Part shown: in pieces, positions 30,512 through 40,820 of the stretch
Layout of the letters: the number at the start of each line of letters is the position of its first letter
How positions within the stretch are numbered: the first letter of the stretch is position 1
Assembly: GCF_024653915.1 (NCBI RefSeq)
Contig: NZ_JANLGY010000022.1
Span: forward strand, 124,001 to 188,000
Reading direction: 5' to 3'
DNA length: 64,000 nucleotides
Origin: Sulfuricaulis sp.
GTDB taxonomy: Bacteria > Pseudomonadota > Gammaproteobacteria > Acidiferrobacterales > Sulfurifustaceae
Position numbers and translations under genes: made by a program
The notes under the pieces: model-generated
Databases searched by the model: none
What the model saw: the letters and a program-made list of their open reading frames with translations, nothing else
What the model was told of the DNA's origin: nothing

Positions 30512-32032
30512 TTAACCGATGATCGGTTTGTCGCCGCCTGTGCGGCGCAGTATTGGCTTGACCAGACGTTTCGAACTCGGCACCGGCTTGGGCGGCACCG
30601 GGGGGGCAGCCGGCCGCGACTCAACAGGTCGCTCCGTGCGCGGCTCTGCTGCTTGAACCCGGACTTCCGGCGCGAGCTCCGGGGGGTGAGACTCGCGAGG
30701 TTCCGACACCGCCACGTTGGCCTCCGGCGCGCGCGGCCGTTCACGTTCCGGACGCCGTGCACCACGATCACGATCGCGCCCCCGACCCCGTTCCGGACGA
30801 CCACCGCGACCGCGCTCAACGCCGGGACGGGGATGATATTCGCGTCGGGCCGACGGCTCCAGCTTCGGCAACATCTCCGCCAGTATGGGGGCGGTAGGGA
30901 GCTTGTGTCCGATGTAGGCCTCGATTTCAGGCAGCGAAAAAACATAGCGCTCGCAGGCGAAACTGACGGCATCGCCGCTGGCACCGGCGCGCGCGGTGCG
31001 GCCGATGCGATGCACGTAGTCTTCCGCGTTTTGCGGCATATCGAAATTGAATACGTGCGAAACATCGGGAATGTGCAGGCCACGCGCGGCCACGTCGGTC
31101 GCCACCAGCACCGGCAGCCGGCCTTCCATGAAATCGTGCAAGATCCGCAGGCGCTGGTTCTGCGGCACATCGCCCGACAGCACCGCGGCGTTCAGGCCAT
31201 TACCTTTGAGCCAGGCAGAGATGGTTTCCGCCGCGTCCTTGGTGTTGGTGAACACCAGACTGCGGGTGGGGTCCTTTTGCCGCAGCAAATGTATCAGCAA
31301 CGGAATCTTTTCCTCGATGGCAGTGTGGTACAGCACCTGCGTCACCTTGTCGGCGGTGCGCTTGTCCGGCTCGATGCTGATGAATTGGGGGTTGTTCATG
31401 TGCTCGTAGGCCAGCTCGGTGACGCGGTAGGAAAGCGTCGCTGAGAACAGCATGCTCAAGCGCTTGGAAGGCTCCGGCATGCGCCGTAATAGAAAGCGTA
31501 TGTCCTTGATGAAACCGAGATCGAACATGCGGTCGGCCTCGTCGAGCACCAACACCTGCACCGCGAGCAGATCAAACACATGCTGTTTGAAATAATCGAT
31601 GATGCGCCCGGGTGTGCCGATCAACACGTCCACACCCTCTTCCAGCATCTTGCGCTGCGAGTCGTAGCCGGTGCCGCCGTACACCAGGCCGAGCTTGAAG
31701 CCGGCGTGCCGGCCCAGCACCTCGGCGTCTTTGTGGATTTGCACCGCGAGTTCGCGCGTCGGCGCGAGCATGATCGCCCGCGGCTGGTTGGGCCGGCGGT
31801 TTTCCGCCGGGTGCAGCATCAAACGGTTAAAGGCGGCCAGCAGAAACGCCGCCGTCTTGCCGGTACCGGTTTGCGCCTGACCGGCGACATCCTGGCCCGC
31901 GAGCGCCAAAGGCAAGGCCTCGGCCTGGATAGGCGTGCAAAACTCGAAGCCAGCCTCGTGCACACCCCGCAACAGGGGTTCGGGCAGGTTCAGTCCGGCG
32001 AAGGACTTGTCAGTGAGATGGTGATCACTCAT
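30512..32032 (-). CDS. rhlB: DEAD-box RNA helicase RhlB
   Basis: RhlB unwinds RNA for degradation with the RNase E degradosome. The 506-residue protein has all helicase motifs: AQTGTGKT (~52-59), [26 protein letters not shown] (~162-171), SATLS, and [10 protein letters not shown] (~343-352). The C-terminal ~130 residues are a disordered Arg/Glu/Pro tail (repeated [18 protein letters not shown]) that may bind RNA or RNase E. I use ATG 32032 ([14 protein letters not shown]). It is divergent from trxA and rho, the same rhlB-trxA-rho neighbourhood as in E. coli. Confidence 0.97.
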   Translation of the reverse strand: MSDHHLTDKSFAGLNLPEPLLRGVHEAGFEFCTPIQAEALPLALAGQDVAGQAQTGTGKTAAFLLAAFNRLMLHPAENRRPNQPRAIMLAPTRELAVQIHKDAEVLGRHAGFKLGLVYGGTGYDSQRKMLEEGVDVLIGTPGRIIDYFKQHVFDLLAVQVLVLDEADRMFDLGFIKDIRFLLRRMPEPSKRLSMLFSATLSYRVTELAYEHMNNPQFISIEPDKRTADKVTQVLYHTAIEEKIPLLIHLLRQKDPTRSLVFTNTKDAAETISAWLKGNGLNAAVLSGDVPQNQRLRILHDFMEGRLPVLVATDVAARGLHIPDVSHVFNFDMPQNAEDYVHRIGRTARAGASGDAVSFACERYVFSLPEIEAYIGHKLPTAPILAEMLPKLEPSARREYHPRPGVERGRGGRPERGRGRDRDRGARRPERERPRAPEANVAVSEPRESHPPELAPEVRVQAAEPRTERPVESRPAAPPVPPKPVPSSKRLVKPILRRTGGDKPIIG

Positions 32033-32212
32033 AAAACGGGACCGCAAGCATAACATTTTGATTGCCTATCGGCACTTTTAAGGGATGAATGTGGTTTGAC
32101 TTGCATTTAAGGGCTTTTTCAGCCCAAACTATGGGTCTTCAACCCATTCATTCTGCCCGCGGCCAGCTGTTCGGCCGAATCCCATTTGAATACAGACGGA
32201 GGCGTTAGACAC

Positions 32213-32539
32213 ATGAGTCAAGGCATTGTAAACATCAGCGATGACAGCTTTGAGACGGAAGTGCTCAAGGCCGAGGTACCGGTGCTGGTGGACTACTGGG
32301 CGGAGTGGTGCGGACCGTGCAAGATCATTGCCCCGGTACTGCTGGAAATCGCCGAGGAGTACAAGGGCAAACTCAAAGTAGCCAAACTTAACATCGACGA
32401 AAACCCGCAGACGCCGCCCAAGTACGGTATCCGCGGCATACCGACCCTGATGCTGTTCAAGAATGGCAACGTCGAGGCCACCAAGGTGGGCGCGGTATCC
32501 AAATCGCAACTGGCGGCATTTATCGACGGCAATCTGTAA
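32213..32539 (+). CDS. trxA: thioredoxin 1
   Basis: TrxA is the general cytoplasmic disulfide reductant and would also feed DsbD. The 108-residue protein has the canonical [18 protein letters not shown] active site (WCGPC at ~31-35) and the cis-Pro loop [14 protein letters not shown] (~71-84). ATG 32213 follows GGAGG; an ATG at 32186 has no ribosome site. It stands upstream of rho in the conserved trxA-rho order. Confidence 0.99.
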   Translation: MSQGIVNISDDSFETEVLKAEVPVLVDYWAEWCGPCKIIAPVLLEIAEEYKGKLKVAKLNIDENPQTPPKYGIRGIPTLMLFKNGNVEATKVGAVSKSQLAAFIDGNL

Positions 32540-32548
32540 AGGCGGCAC

Positions 32549-32574
32549 CGGCCCTCGGTACTGGACGAGGGCCG
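32549..32574 (+). terminator. hairpin downstream of trxA
   Basis: CGGCCCTCG, eight-base loop, CGAGGGCCG: a perfect 9-bp stem ten bases after the trxA stop. There is no T-run, so it may be a weak terminator or mRNA 3'-end hairpin. Confidence 0.5.
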
Positions 32575-32710
32575 CAACTGGTGCTATCGTTTATTTGAAG
32601 TACAAAAATTCCAAGACGTTCCTTCTTCCAACTAACTCCTGATTATTCATTCCCCGGGCTTCACGGTGGGTCGGTAGCGCCCCCCAGTGTGTTCGGAAAG
32701 CGGTGACCAC

Positions 32711-33982
<1,272 letters not shown>

Positions 33983-34134
33983 ACGAGACTTCCCTGTCTT
34001 AGCGCCCTCGATTTCGTCCGGAAATCGAAGCGCTAAACGCGCAGCTTGCCCAAGCTCTTGATTCCGCTTAGAATGCCCGCCCTTTCAAGGTGCGCCCGGG
34101 CAACGCAGGGCGGAAATCCAGTGAGATCAATGAA

Positions 34135-34341
34135 ATGAAAGAAGGCATCCATCCCGCTTACAAGGAAATCACGGTCAATTGCAGCTGTGGCAACACGTTC
34201 GCGACCCGTTCCACCCACGCTGAAGACCTGCACTTGGAAGTGTGCTCCGTGTGCCATCCGTTCTACACCGGCAAACAGAAACTGGTGGACACTGGCGGGC
34301 GCGTCGAGAAGTTCCGCCAGAAGTACGGCATGAAAAAATAA
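34135..34341 (+). CDS. rpmE: ribosomal protein L31 (zinc-binding form)
   Basis: The 68-residue protein is bL31. It keeps the zinc ligands (CSC near residues 16-18 and CSVC near 37-40), so it is the C+ form, not the zinc-free paralogue made in zinc starvation. It starts [22 protein letters not shown] at ATG 34135; in-frame upstream codons have no ribosome site. A terminator follows at 34368-34395, inside the next gene's first codons. Confidence 0.98.
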   Translation: MKEGIHPAYKEITVNCSCGNTFATRSTHAEDLHLEVCSVCHPFYTGKQKLVDTGGRVEKFRQKYGMKK

Positions 34342-34355
34342 CACTCGTGCTTCCG

Positions 34356-35105
34356 ATGAGTTTGAAGAAGGCGCTCCGAGTGAGCGCCTTTTTGTTTTCT
34401 GGCATCCTAGTCTCAACGGCTTCTGTTGCCGACGAAACAGTCGCGGTCCGGCATGTGCTCGACGGTGACAGTTTCGTCCTCGCCGATGACCGGCAAGTTC
34501 GGCTGATCGGTATCAACGCTCCCGAGTTTGGAAAAGACGGCGCGCCTAACCAGCCACTGGCCAGGACGGCGCGCGAGCGCCTCGTCAACCTTATCGAAAA
34601 AAAGCGCGTGGCACTCGTGTTCGAACAGGAACGTCAGGACCACTATGGTCGCCTGCTGGCGCGTGTCCGGCTGGCGGATGGCAGCGACGCCGGAGAGCGA
34701 TTGTTGCGTGAGGGCCTGGCGTGGGCGATCGCGATTCCGCCCAACCTGGAAAAGCTGTCTGCCAATTTAGCCGCCGAGAACGAAGCGCGTGCCGCGCTCC
34801 GGGGCGTGTGGAACGAACCTGCCTATACGCCAAAACCAGCTGATAGCCTGACGCGGCGCGACACCGGATTTCTGCTCATCGAGGGCAAGATTCTGCGGCA
34901 CGGCCAGGGACGGCACCTGATGTACTTTGATCTATCGCCGAACCTGACACTGACCGTGCCGCGCGCGGACTGGAATAAATACTTTACCGGCAAACCTTCC
35001 GTATGGGTCGGCCGCCGCATTATCGCGCGCGGTTGGGTCACCGAGTCCAAGGGCCGGCTGCGCCTGCGTGTGGCACACCCGGCCATGCTAACATGGCGCG
35101 ATTAA
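34356..35105 (+). CDS. secreted thermonuclease-family protein
   Basis: The 249-residue protein has a signal peptide (MSLKKALRVSAFLFSGILVSTASVA) and an SNase-like domain (~28-150). Catalytic residues are recognisable: DGDSFVLADDRQVRLIGINAPEFGKDG (~37-63), then ERQDHYGRLLARVRLADG and a conserved-looking LLREGLAWAIAIPP. The C-terminal ~90 residues form a second, OB-like segment (LLIEGKILRHGQGRHLMYFDLSPNLTLTVPR). It probably degrades extracellular or periplasmic nucleic acid. The start overlaps the intrinsic terminator of rpmE: the terminator stem spans codons ~5-12. A GTG at 34380 inside the stem would cut the signal peptide's basic end. It is followed after four bases by an M48 protease gene. 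Confidence 0.88.
   Translation: MSLKKALRVSAFLFSGILVSTASVADETVAVRHVLDGDSFVLADDRQVRLIGINAPEFGKDGAPNQPLARTARERLVNLIEKKRVALVFEQERQDHYGRLLARVRLADGSDAGERLLREGLAWAIAIPPNLEKLSANLAAENEARAALRGVWNEPAYTPKPADSLTRRDTGFLLIEGKILRHGQGRHLMYFDLSPNLTLTVPRADWNKYFTGKPSVWVGRRIIARGWVTESKGRLRLRVAHPAMLTWRD
34368..34395 (+). terminator. rho-independent terminator of rpmE inside the nuclease gene
   Basis: AAGGCGCTC, loop CGAGT, GAGCGCCTT then TTTGTTTT: a 9-bp perfect stem 26 bases after the rpmE stop. It overlaps codons 5-14 of the nuclease gene. Confidence 0.85.
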
Positions 35106-35109
35106 GCCG

Positions 35110-36591
35110 ATGCGTAACCGTGTCATCCACCACTTACTCGTTCCCCTGCTGCTGACCGTCACGGCAGCAGGTTTCACCGCTGGCTGCGCCACCAACCCCG
35201 TCACTGGCACGCCGGATCTCGTGTTCATGACCGAGGCCAAGGAGATTCAGCTCGGGGACAGTTACGACAGCAAGGTCAAGCAACAATACAACGTCTACCC
35301 CAACCCGGAACTCCAGGCCTACGTCCAGGGGATCGGGGAGAAACTGGGAGCGCAGAGCCACCGCCCGCACCTTAAGTATCACTTCACCGTGCTCGACAGT
35401 CCGGAGGTCAACGCCTTCGCGCTGCCGGGTGGCCATATCTACATCACCCGCGGCATACTCGCTTATATCAACTCCGAGGCCGAACTTGCCGCCGTGCTGG
35501 GTCACGAGATCGGCCATGTCACGGCCCGTCACGGCGTGCGCCAACATTCCGCCGCTACCGCCACCGGCGTGGTGGGGGCCATCGTGGGAGCCACCACCGG
35601 GATCCAGGGCACACAGGATTTATTCAATGTCTTTGGCAACGCCATGCTCTCGGGTTACGGTCGCGATCACGAACTGGAATCCGACCGCCTCGGCGCCCAG
35701 TACCTGGCGCGCACGGGATATGACCCGCAGGCGATGATCGGGGTCGTGGGCCTGCTCAAGAATCAGGAGGAATTCGAGAAAAAACGCGCCGAAGCCGAGA
35801 AGCGCCCACCACGCATTTATCACGGTGTCTTCGCCAGTCATCCCAGCGCCGACAAGCGATTGCAGGAAGTTGTCGCGGAAGCGGACAAGTTCAAAACGCT
35901 TTCAGCACCAGGCATCAAGCGCGAGGACTATCTCAATCGCATCGACAAACTGGCGTACGGTGACAGCGCCAAGGAAGGAATCCGGCGCGGTCGCATGTTC
36001 TACCACCGCGACCTCAACCTGGCATTAACCTTTCCCGAAGGATGGCACATCGAGAATTCCCCCCATGCCATTGTCAGCTGGACAGTCCAGAAAGAAGCCC
36101 TGGTGCTGGTCAGGAAAGTCGCCCTGCCTTCGGACAATACTGCCTCGCCGGAATCATTCCTGAAAAGCCAGGTTAAACTTGGCGCCCAATTCAATGGCAG
36201 GCCGATACCGGATGTAAAATTGCCATCGGTCATGGGAACGGATCAGATGGCCGGCCCCTTTGGCAAACGCGAGACGCGTATCTCTGCCGTTCATTACGGG
36301 CAGAATGCCTATTTGTTCTTCGGCGCGGCCAAGGAGCCCACCACATTCACTCGCTTTGATCCCAATTTTATTGCCACCGCCGCTAGCCTGCGCCCCCTGA
36401 AGCCCGCGGAAAAGAACTTGGCCGAAGGCCAGCACCTGCGCCTGATGCGGACGCGGGCAGGTGAGACATTTTCCAGTCTGGCCAAAAAATCACCTCTGAC
36501 CGAATACAGCGAATCCACTCTGCGCCTGATCAACGACAAATTCCCGGACGGCGAACCGGTCGCGGGTGAACTCATCAAGATCATCGAATAG
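35110..36591 (+). CDS. M48-family metalloprotease lipoprotein
   Basis: The 493-residue protein has a signal peptide with a lipobox (TAGC, Cys near 26), so it is probably anchored to a periplasmic membrane face. The protease domain has HEIGHVTARHG (~136-146), with two zinc His and the catalytic Glu, and the third ligand in DHELESDRLGAQYLARTGYDP (~186-206). A C-terminal half of ~200 residues includes a strand-rich domain and a LysM-like end (MRTRAGETFSSLAKKS ... LRLINDKFPDGEPVAGELIKI). The family includes the outer-membrane quality-control proteases LoiP and BepA; this one lacks obvious TPR repeats. It follows the nuclease gene by four bases. Confidence 0.93.
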   Translation: MRNRVIHHLLVPLLLTVTAAGFTAGCATNPVTGTPDLVFMTEAKEIQLGDSYDSKVKQQYNVYPNPELQAYVQGIGEKLGAQSHRPHLKYHFTVLDSPEVNAFALPGGHIYITRGILAYINSEAELAAVLGHEIGHVTARHGVRQHSAATATGVVGAIVGATTGIQGTQDLFNVFGNAMLSGYGRDHELESDRLGAQYLARTGYDPQAMIGVVGLLKNQEEFEKKRAEAEKRPPRIYHGVFASHPSADKRLQEVVAEADKFKTLSAPGIKREDYLNRIDKLAYGDSAKEGIRRGRMFYHRDLNLALTFPEGWHIENSPHAIVSWTVQKEALVLVRKVALPSDNTASPESFLKSQVKLGAQFNGRPIPDVKLPSVMGTDQMAGPFGKRETRISAVHYGQNAYLFFGAAKEPTTFTRFDPNFIATAASLRPLKPAEKNLAEGQHLRLMRTRAGETFSSLAKKSPLTEYSESTLRLINDKFPDGEPVAGELIKIIE

Positions 36592-36644
36592 ACAAGATCT
36601 ATTGCAGGACAAACGGGCGTTAGCAAGCCGGCTACAATCAGTTT

Positions 36645-37898
36645 ATGACGAATGACAAGAAACAGGCGGCGCTCGATTATCACGCGCTGCCCACGCCGGG
36701 CAAGATCGCCGTGGTGCCGACCAAGCCATGCGAAACCCAGGAGCATCTCTCGCTCGCCTATACACCAGGCGTGGCCGAGCCGGTGCGCGAGATCGCCAGG
36801 GATCCCGAGGCCGCCTACCGCTACACCAACAAGGGCAACCTGGTGGCGGTCATCAGCGATGGCAGCGCCATTCTGGGCCTGGGCAACCGCGGCGCGCTCG
36901 CGAGCAAACCCGTGCTCGAGGGCAAGGCAGTACTATTCAAGCGCTTCGCCAACATTGACGTATTCGACATCGAGATCGACGCGCCCGACCGCGACAGCTT
37001 CATCAACACCGTGGCCAACATCGCGCCGACTTTCGGCGGCATCAATCTTGAAGACATCGCCGCGCCCGAGTGTTTCCTGATCGAGGAGATGTTGCGCGCA
37101 CGCCTCGACATCCCGGTGTTCCACGACGATCAGCACGCCACCGCCGTGATCGTCAGCGCCGGCCTGTTGAATGCCCTCGAACTCCAGGGGAAAAATCTGC
37201 CCGAGGCGCGCATCGTGCTGCTGGGCGCGGGCGCCGCGGGACTGGCGACGATGCAGCTATTGATCACGCTCGGCGCCAAACGCGAGAACATGCTGCTGCT
37301 CGACAGTCAGGGCGTGATTCACCCCGGCCGACCGGATCTCAATATTTACAAGCGCCGCTATGCCCAGGTCACTGACAAGCGCGCCCTCGCCGATTCCATG
37401 CAGGACGCAGACGTTTTCATTGGCGTCTCGGGCCCCAACCTGGTCTCGCCCGAGATGGTGGTATCCATGGCGCCGAAACCGGTGGTGTTCGCGCTGGCCA
37501 ATCCTGATCCGGAAATCAGCCCTGAGGTGGCGACTGGTGTCCGCGCTGATCTCATCATGGCCACCGGCCGCTCGGATTACCCCAACCAGGTGAATAATGT
37601 GCTCGTCTTTCCCTATCTCTTTCGTGGCGCGCTCGACGTGCATGCCAGCTCCATTTCGCGCGCCATGCTCAGGGGCGCGGTACAGGCCTTGGCGAAACTC
37701 GCGCACGAGCCAGTACCTGCGGAGGTATTGCGCGCCTATGGTCTCAAACACCTGGAATACGGCCGGGATTACATCATTCCCAAACCCCTCGATCCGCGCC
37801 TGATCAAAACCGTCCCGCCAGCCGTGGCCAAAGCCGCGGTTGATTCGGGCGTAGCGCGCGCGGGATACCCGGCCCATTACCCGAGCCCGGAAAAATGA
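36645..37898 (+). CDS. NAD(P)-dependent malic enzyme (short form)
   Basis: The enzyme decarboxylates malate to pyruvate. The 417-residue protein has the N-terminal domain with [21 protein letters not shown] (~36-56), [21 protein letters not shown] and the metal site in [30 protein letters not shown]. The Rossmann loop is [15 protein letters not shown]. It ends after the NAD domain and lacks the phosphotransacetylase-like half of E. coli MaeB, as many bacterial malic enzymes do. The cofactor preference cannot be judged. A hairpin at 37907 follows. Confidence 0.96.
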   Translation: MTNDKKQAALDYHALPTPGKIAVVPTKPCETQEHLSLAYTPGVAEPVREIARDPEAAYRYTNKGNLVAVISDGSAILGLGNRGALASKPVLEGKAVLFKRFANIDVFDIEIDAPDRDSFINTVANIAPTFGGINLEDIAAPECFLIEEMLRARLDIPVFHDDQHATAVIVSAGLLNALELQGKNLPEARIVLLGAGAAGLATMQLLITLGAKRENMLLLDSQGVIHPGRPDLNIYKRRYAQVTDKRALADSMQDADVFIGVSGPNLVSPEMVVSMAPKPVVFALANPDPEISPEVATGVRADLIMATGRSDYPNQVNNVLVFPYLFRGALDVHASSISRAMLRGAVQALAKLAHEPVPAEVLRAYGLKHLEYGRDYIIPKPLDPRLIKTVPPAVAKAAVDSGVARAGYPAHYPSPEK

Positions 37899-37906
37899 TC
37901 TTCCAC

Positions 37907-37929
37907 GCCGGACAGGTTTTCTGTCCGGC
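37907..37929 (+). terminator. hairpin downstream of malic enzyme
   Basis: GCCGGACAG, loop GTTTT, CTGTCCGGC: a 9-bp perfect stem, nine bases after the stop. No T-run follows, so termination strength is uncertain. Confidence 0.55.
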
Positions 37930-37986
37930 TATACTGGCTATTGATGTGTGCTGGATTGGTCTTAATCCAAGGGCAAGGAGTCCTTA

Positions 37987-38385
37987 ATGATGAAGAAAAA
38001 TCACAACCTGCATATTCTTCCATTCGGTCTTGCGCTTCTAATCTCTCAACCAGTTCTCGCGCGTGAGCTTCTTGATCAAGAAAAAGAAATAATAGCAAAT
38101 GTTGTAAAAGACGAATTGCTAGACTCCGAATCGGCGAAGTTTAGATGGGTTCCGCTTCCGAAATATGGAATCGAAGTGTATTGTGGCTTGGTTAATTCAA
38201 AAAACAGTTTTGGTGGATATGCTGGTTGGGCGCCATATGTTGTCTCTCCCGTATGGTTTAAACAAACAATGAAAGGAGCGTCTGTAATCGGAGTAGGAAC
38301 TAGCAATGATGATTCTCCAGCTACAATCGCTGTTATGGCAACTTGCGCGAAGCACGGCTATACCGAACTCTTCCTTGCCAAATGA
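37987..38385 (+). CDS. small secreted protein, CG-x-VN-x-KN-x-GGY type
   Basis: The 132-residue protein has a signal peptide (~1-26, ending VLA) and a core with DSESAKFRWVPLP, VYCGLVNSKNSFGGYAGWAPYVV (~66-88) and a C-terminal Cys (MATCAKHGYTE). I recognise this pattern (SAKF-R ... CG-VN-KN--GGY-G) from many short secreted bacterial proteins without known function. The two cysteines could form a disulfide. AAGGAG lies six bases before ATG 37987. Codons are clearly AT-richer than in the flanking malic enzyme and mdh genes, suggesting acquisition from elsewhere. Confidence 0.8.
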   Translation: MMKKNHNLHILPFGLALLISQPVLARELLDQEKEIIANVVKDELLDSESAKFRWVPLPKYGIEVYCGLVNSKNSFGGYAGWAPYVVSPVWFKQTMKGASVIGVGTSNDDSPATIAVMATCAKHGYTELFLAK

Positions 38386-38485
38386 GTCTGCTTTATGTCC
38401 ACATCATTGCAAATACTTCACTGCGTTCACAAGTGTTTACTCTTTTAGGCACGAGTAGATTTGGCGACAGCTACTGACTAACTCA

Positions 38486-38767
38486 ATGTCACGAATTGAG
38501 AAAAAATTATACATGCCAAACACAGATACCTTCAGAGCCGCTCTCTGCGAGATATTCAAAGTGGCGAATAAATATGGGATTCGTGAAGTTACTATCGTCT
38601 CTGGCGATTTACATCGCAAACTTGGCGGCTATCCTGGCTCCACACATAGAATGCCTGTGTGCTGTGAGGTAATGAAACAGCTGATGAAAGCTAATGATGA
38701 AATTGTGTTCGAGCCACCCCGTGGTAAAGGAGCTACCCTTTCCATTCGTTACAAGTTGCCGAGATAA
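38486..38767 (+). CDS. small conserved hypothetical protein
   Basis: The 93-residue protein has no signal peptide or membrane segment. The second half (REVTIVSGDLHRKLGGYPGSTHRMPVCCEVMKQLM, then FEPPRGKGATLSIRYKLPR) looks like a defined small domain, with a Gly-Gly-Tyr-Pro turn and a His-Arg-Met-Pro-x-Cys-Cys motif. I recall similar short bacterial proteins but no function. The start is uncertain: ATG 38486 or ATG 38513, neither with a strong ribosome site. Base composition is AT-rich like the preceding gene, in contrast to mdh 40 bases downstream. Confidence 0.72.
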   Translation: MSRIEKKLYMPNTDTFRAALCEIFKVANKYGIREVTIVSGDLHRKLGGYPGSTHRMPVCCEVMKQLMKANDEIVFEPPRGKGATLSIRYKLPR

Positions 38768-38807
38768 CTTCGGAAGATAGAGTTAAGTCAAAACCAAGGG
38801 AACAGTC

Positions 38808-39734
38808 ATGAAAAAAATCACCATTGTCGGCGCCGGACGCGTGGGCGAATCCACCGCACACAACCTCGCCAAGAATGAGACTTGCAGCGAGATCCTGCTG
38901 ATCGATATCAAGGAAGGCGTGCCGCAGGGAACAGCGCTCGACATCCAGGAATCCGCGCCGATCTACAATTTTGATACCAAGCTCGCCGGCTCGAATGATT
39001 TAAAGGACATGGCCGGTTCGGAAATGGTGGTCATTACCGCCGGTGTCCCGCGGAAACCGGGGATGTCGCGTTCGGACGTGCTCGATACCAACCTCGCCGT
39101 TCTCAACGAGATCGTGGACACGGCCATCAAGCATGCCCCCCAGGCCTTGCTGCTGGTGGTCACGAATCCTGTGGACGTGCTGACCTACGCCGCATGGAAA
39201 CGCTCGGGCTTCGAACGACGACGTGTCTTCGGCATGGCCGGCGTGCTCGATTCCGCGCGCATGGCCAGTTTCGTGGCCATGGAGACCGGCTATTCGGTCA
39301 GGGACATCAATGCCATGGTGCTCGGCGGCCACGGCGACAGCATGGTACCGATGACACGCTTCACCACCATTAACGGTATTCCCATCGAGCATTTTTTATC
39401 GAAGGAAAAAATCGAAAAGATCGTCAAGCGCACACGCGAGGGTGGCGCGGAAATCCTGAGCCTGCGCAAGACCGCCAGCGCCTATGACGCGCCGGCCGCG
39501 TCCATTGCTTTCATGATCGACGCCATCAGCCGCAACCGCCGGCATATCCTGCCGGCGGTGGCCGTGCTCGACGGCGAGTACGGGCTCACGGATATCTGCA
39601 TGGGCGTGCCGGTGGTGTTCGGCGAACAGGGGATGCAGAAGGTCATCGAACTGCCGCTGAACGCGCAGGAGGCCGCCGAGTTCAAGCGCTCGGCTGAATC
39701 CGTCCGTGAAGATCTGGTTAAACTTAAAAAATAG
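38808..39734 (+). CDS. mdh: malate dehydrogenase
   Basis: This enzyme interconverts malate and oxaloacetate with NAD in the citric acid cycle. The 308-residue protein is of the lactate-dehydrogenase-like MDH type: Rossmann loop ITIVGAGRVGEST (~3-15), GVPRKPGMSRSDVLDTN (with active-site Arg, ~76-92) and VTNPVDVLTYAAWKRSGF. The catalytic His lies in MVLGGHGDSMVPMTR (~166-180). The stop overlaps the GTG start of prmB by one base. Together with the malic enzyme 0.9 kb upstream it makes a malate-metabolism neighbourhood interrupted by two AT-rich genes. Confidence 0.97.
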   Translation: MKKITIVGAGRVGESTAHNLAKNETCSEILLIDIKEGVPQGTALDIQESAPIYNFDTKLAGSNDLKDMAGSEMVVITAGVPRKPGMSRSDVLDTNLAVLNEIVDTAIKHAPQALLLVVTNPVDVLTYAAWKRSGFERRRVFGMAGVLDSARMASFVAMETGYSVRDINAMVLGGHGDSMVPMTRFTTINGIPIEHFLSKEKIEKIVKRTREGGAEILSLRKTASAYDAPAASIAFMIDAISRNRRHILPAVAVLDGEYGLTDICMGVPVVFGEQGMQKVIELPLNAQEAAEFKRSAESVREDLVKLKK

Positions 39735-40657
39735 TGTCGCGCCCACCGTTACGTCAAACTTCCCGCACCACGGCGGAAGTCATCCGTGCGGTCACACGTC
39801 GCTTCCAACGCGCCAAACTCCATTATGGTCACGGCACCGAGACACCCCAGGATGAGGCCGCCTGGCTGGTGAGCCACGTGCTTCGGATAGCGCCGAACCG
39901 GCTTGCACAAAGGCTCGATAAGCCGGTCACTCCTTCCCGGATTAAAATCATCGACGCCCTCGCGTCGGAGCGCATCAAAACTCACAAACCACTGGCCTAT
40001 CTGCTCAAGGAAGCGTGGTTTGCAGGACGTCCGTTCTACGTGGACGAGCGCGTGATCGTGCCGCGATCGCTCACGGGTGAGTTCATTCTCGAATGTTTTC
40101 AGCCCTGGATCGATGCCAAGCGTGTGAGTCGTATTCTGGACCTCTGCACCGGCAGCGGGTGCATGGCCATCGCCTGCGCCCAGGCCTTCCCGAAGGCGCG
40201 CGTCGAGGCCGCGGATGTTTCCATCGAGGCCCTGGCGGTGGCACGCCTCAACATCAAGCGCCACCGTCTCGGTCGGCGCGTGCAATTGCTGCGCTCCGAC
40301 CTGTTCCAGGCGCTCAAGGGCAAGCGCTACGATGTCATCGCCACCAACCCGCCCTACGTCACACGCGCTGAGATGAAATCCCTGCCGCGCGAATACCGCT
40401 ACGAACCGGAACTCGCCCTGATCTCCGGGCGCGACGGTCTGGATGCCATTAAGCGTATCCTGGCGGAAGCTCCAGAGCATCTGACCTTCGGTGGAATACT
40501 GGTCGGCGAAGTGGGTAACAGCGCAATTACACTACAGAAGAAATTCCCGTCCGTGCCATTCGTGTGGCTGACGACATCAACGGGAGACGAGAGCGTCTTT
40601 TTGCTGACGGCGGAGGAATTACAACGCCACCACGATGCCTTTACCCGGGCCGGCTGA
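39734..40657 (+). CDS. prmB: 50S ribosomal protein L3 glutamine methyltransferase
   Basis: PrmB methylates a Gln of ribosomal protein L3. The 307-residue protein has an N-terminal helical domain and the SAM-binding motif RILDLCTGSGCMAIACA (~134-150). The catalytic NPPY is in DVIATNPPYVTRAEM (~198-212). The Glu/Arg-rich REYRYEPELALISGRDGLDAI segment is typical of PrmB/PrmC. The GTG start (39734) overlaps the mdh stop. PrmB rather than PrmC is favoured by length and the N-terminal domain. Confidence 0.94.
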   Translation: MSRPPLRQTSRTTAEVIRAVTRRFQRAKLHYGHGTETPQDEAAWLVSHVLRIAPNRLAQRLDKPVTPSRIKIIDALASERIKTHKPLAYLLKEAWFAGRPFYVDERVIVPRSLTGEFILECFQPWIDAKRVSRILDLCTGSGCMAIACAQAFPKARVEAADVSIEALAVARLNIKRHRLGRRVQLLRSDLFQALKGKRYDVIATNPPYVTRAEMKSLPREYRYEPELALISGRDGLDAIKRILAEAPEHLTFGGILVGEVGNSAITLQKKFPSVPFVWLTTSTGDESVFLLTAEELQRHHDAFTRAG

Positions 40658-40666
40658 TAGTGTGAA

Positions 40667-40816
40667 TCAACTCCCGACCAACCGGTAGAACCCACCCAGC
40701 ATCGCGCTGTACACGACATGCGCCAGCAAGGTAATCAGCGGCGTCTGGCGACCATAATTCAACGCCATGAATCCCGGAGGCTTGAGGGCGCGCGCCGTTT
40801 CCGGGCGGGGGTTCGG
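40667..40816 (-). pseudogene. possible C-terminal remnant of a membrane protein gene
   Basis: Downstream of the acyl-CoA ligase the minus strand reads PPGFMALNYGRQTPLITLLAHVVYSAMLGGFYRLVG then a stop. This looks like the last helix of a small membrane protein (pattern YG-x-x-TP--TLLAH-VYG--LG-FY). No start codon with a ribosome site precedes it and the upstream frame runs into the ligase gene. It may be a decayed gene; a short real ORF is also possible. Confidence 0.35.
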
Positions 40817-40820
40817 GATT

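Noticed and set aside
29932-31170. 412-codon frame covering mtnD plus part of rhlB
   Set aside because: The upstream part is out of frame with rhlB and meaningless; mtnD starts at ATG 30489 behind AGGAG.
32041-32212. TTGACT at 32096 as the -35 box of a trxA promoter
   Set aside because: No acceptable -10 hexamer lies 16-18 bp downstream; the best match is 25 bp away.
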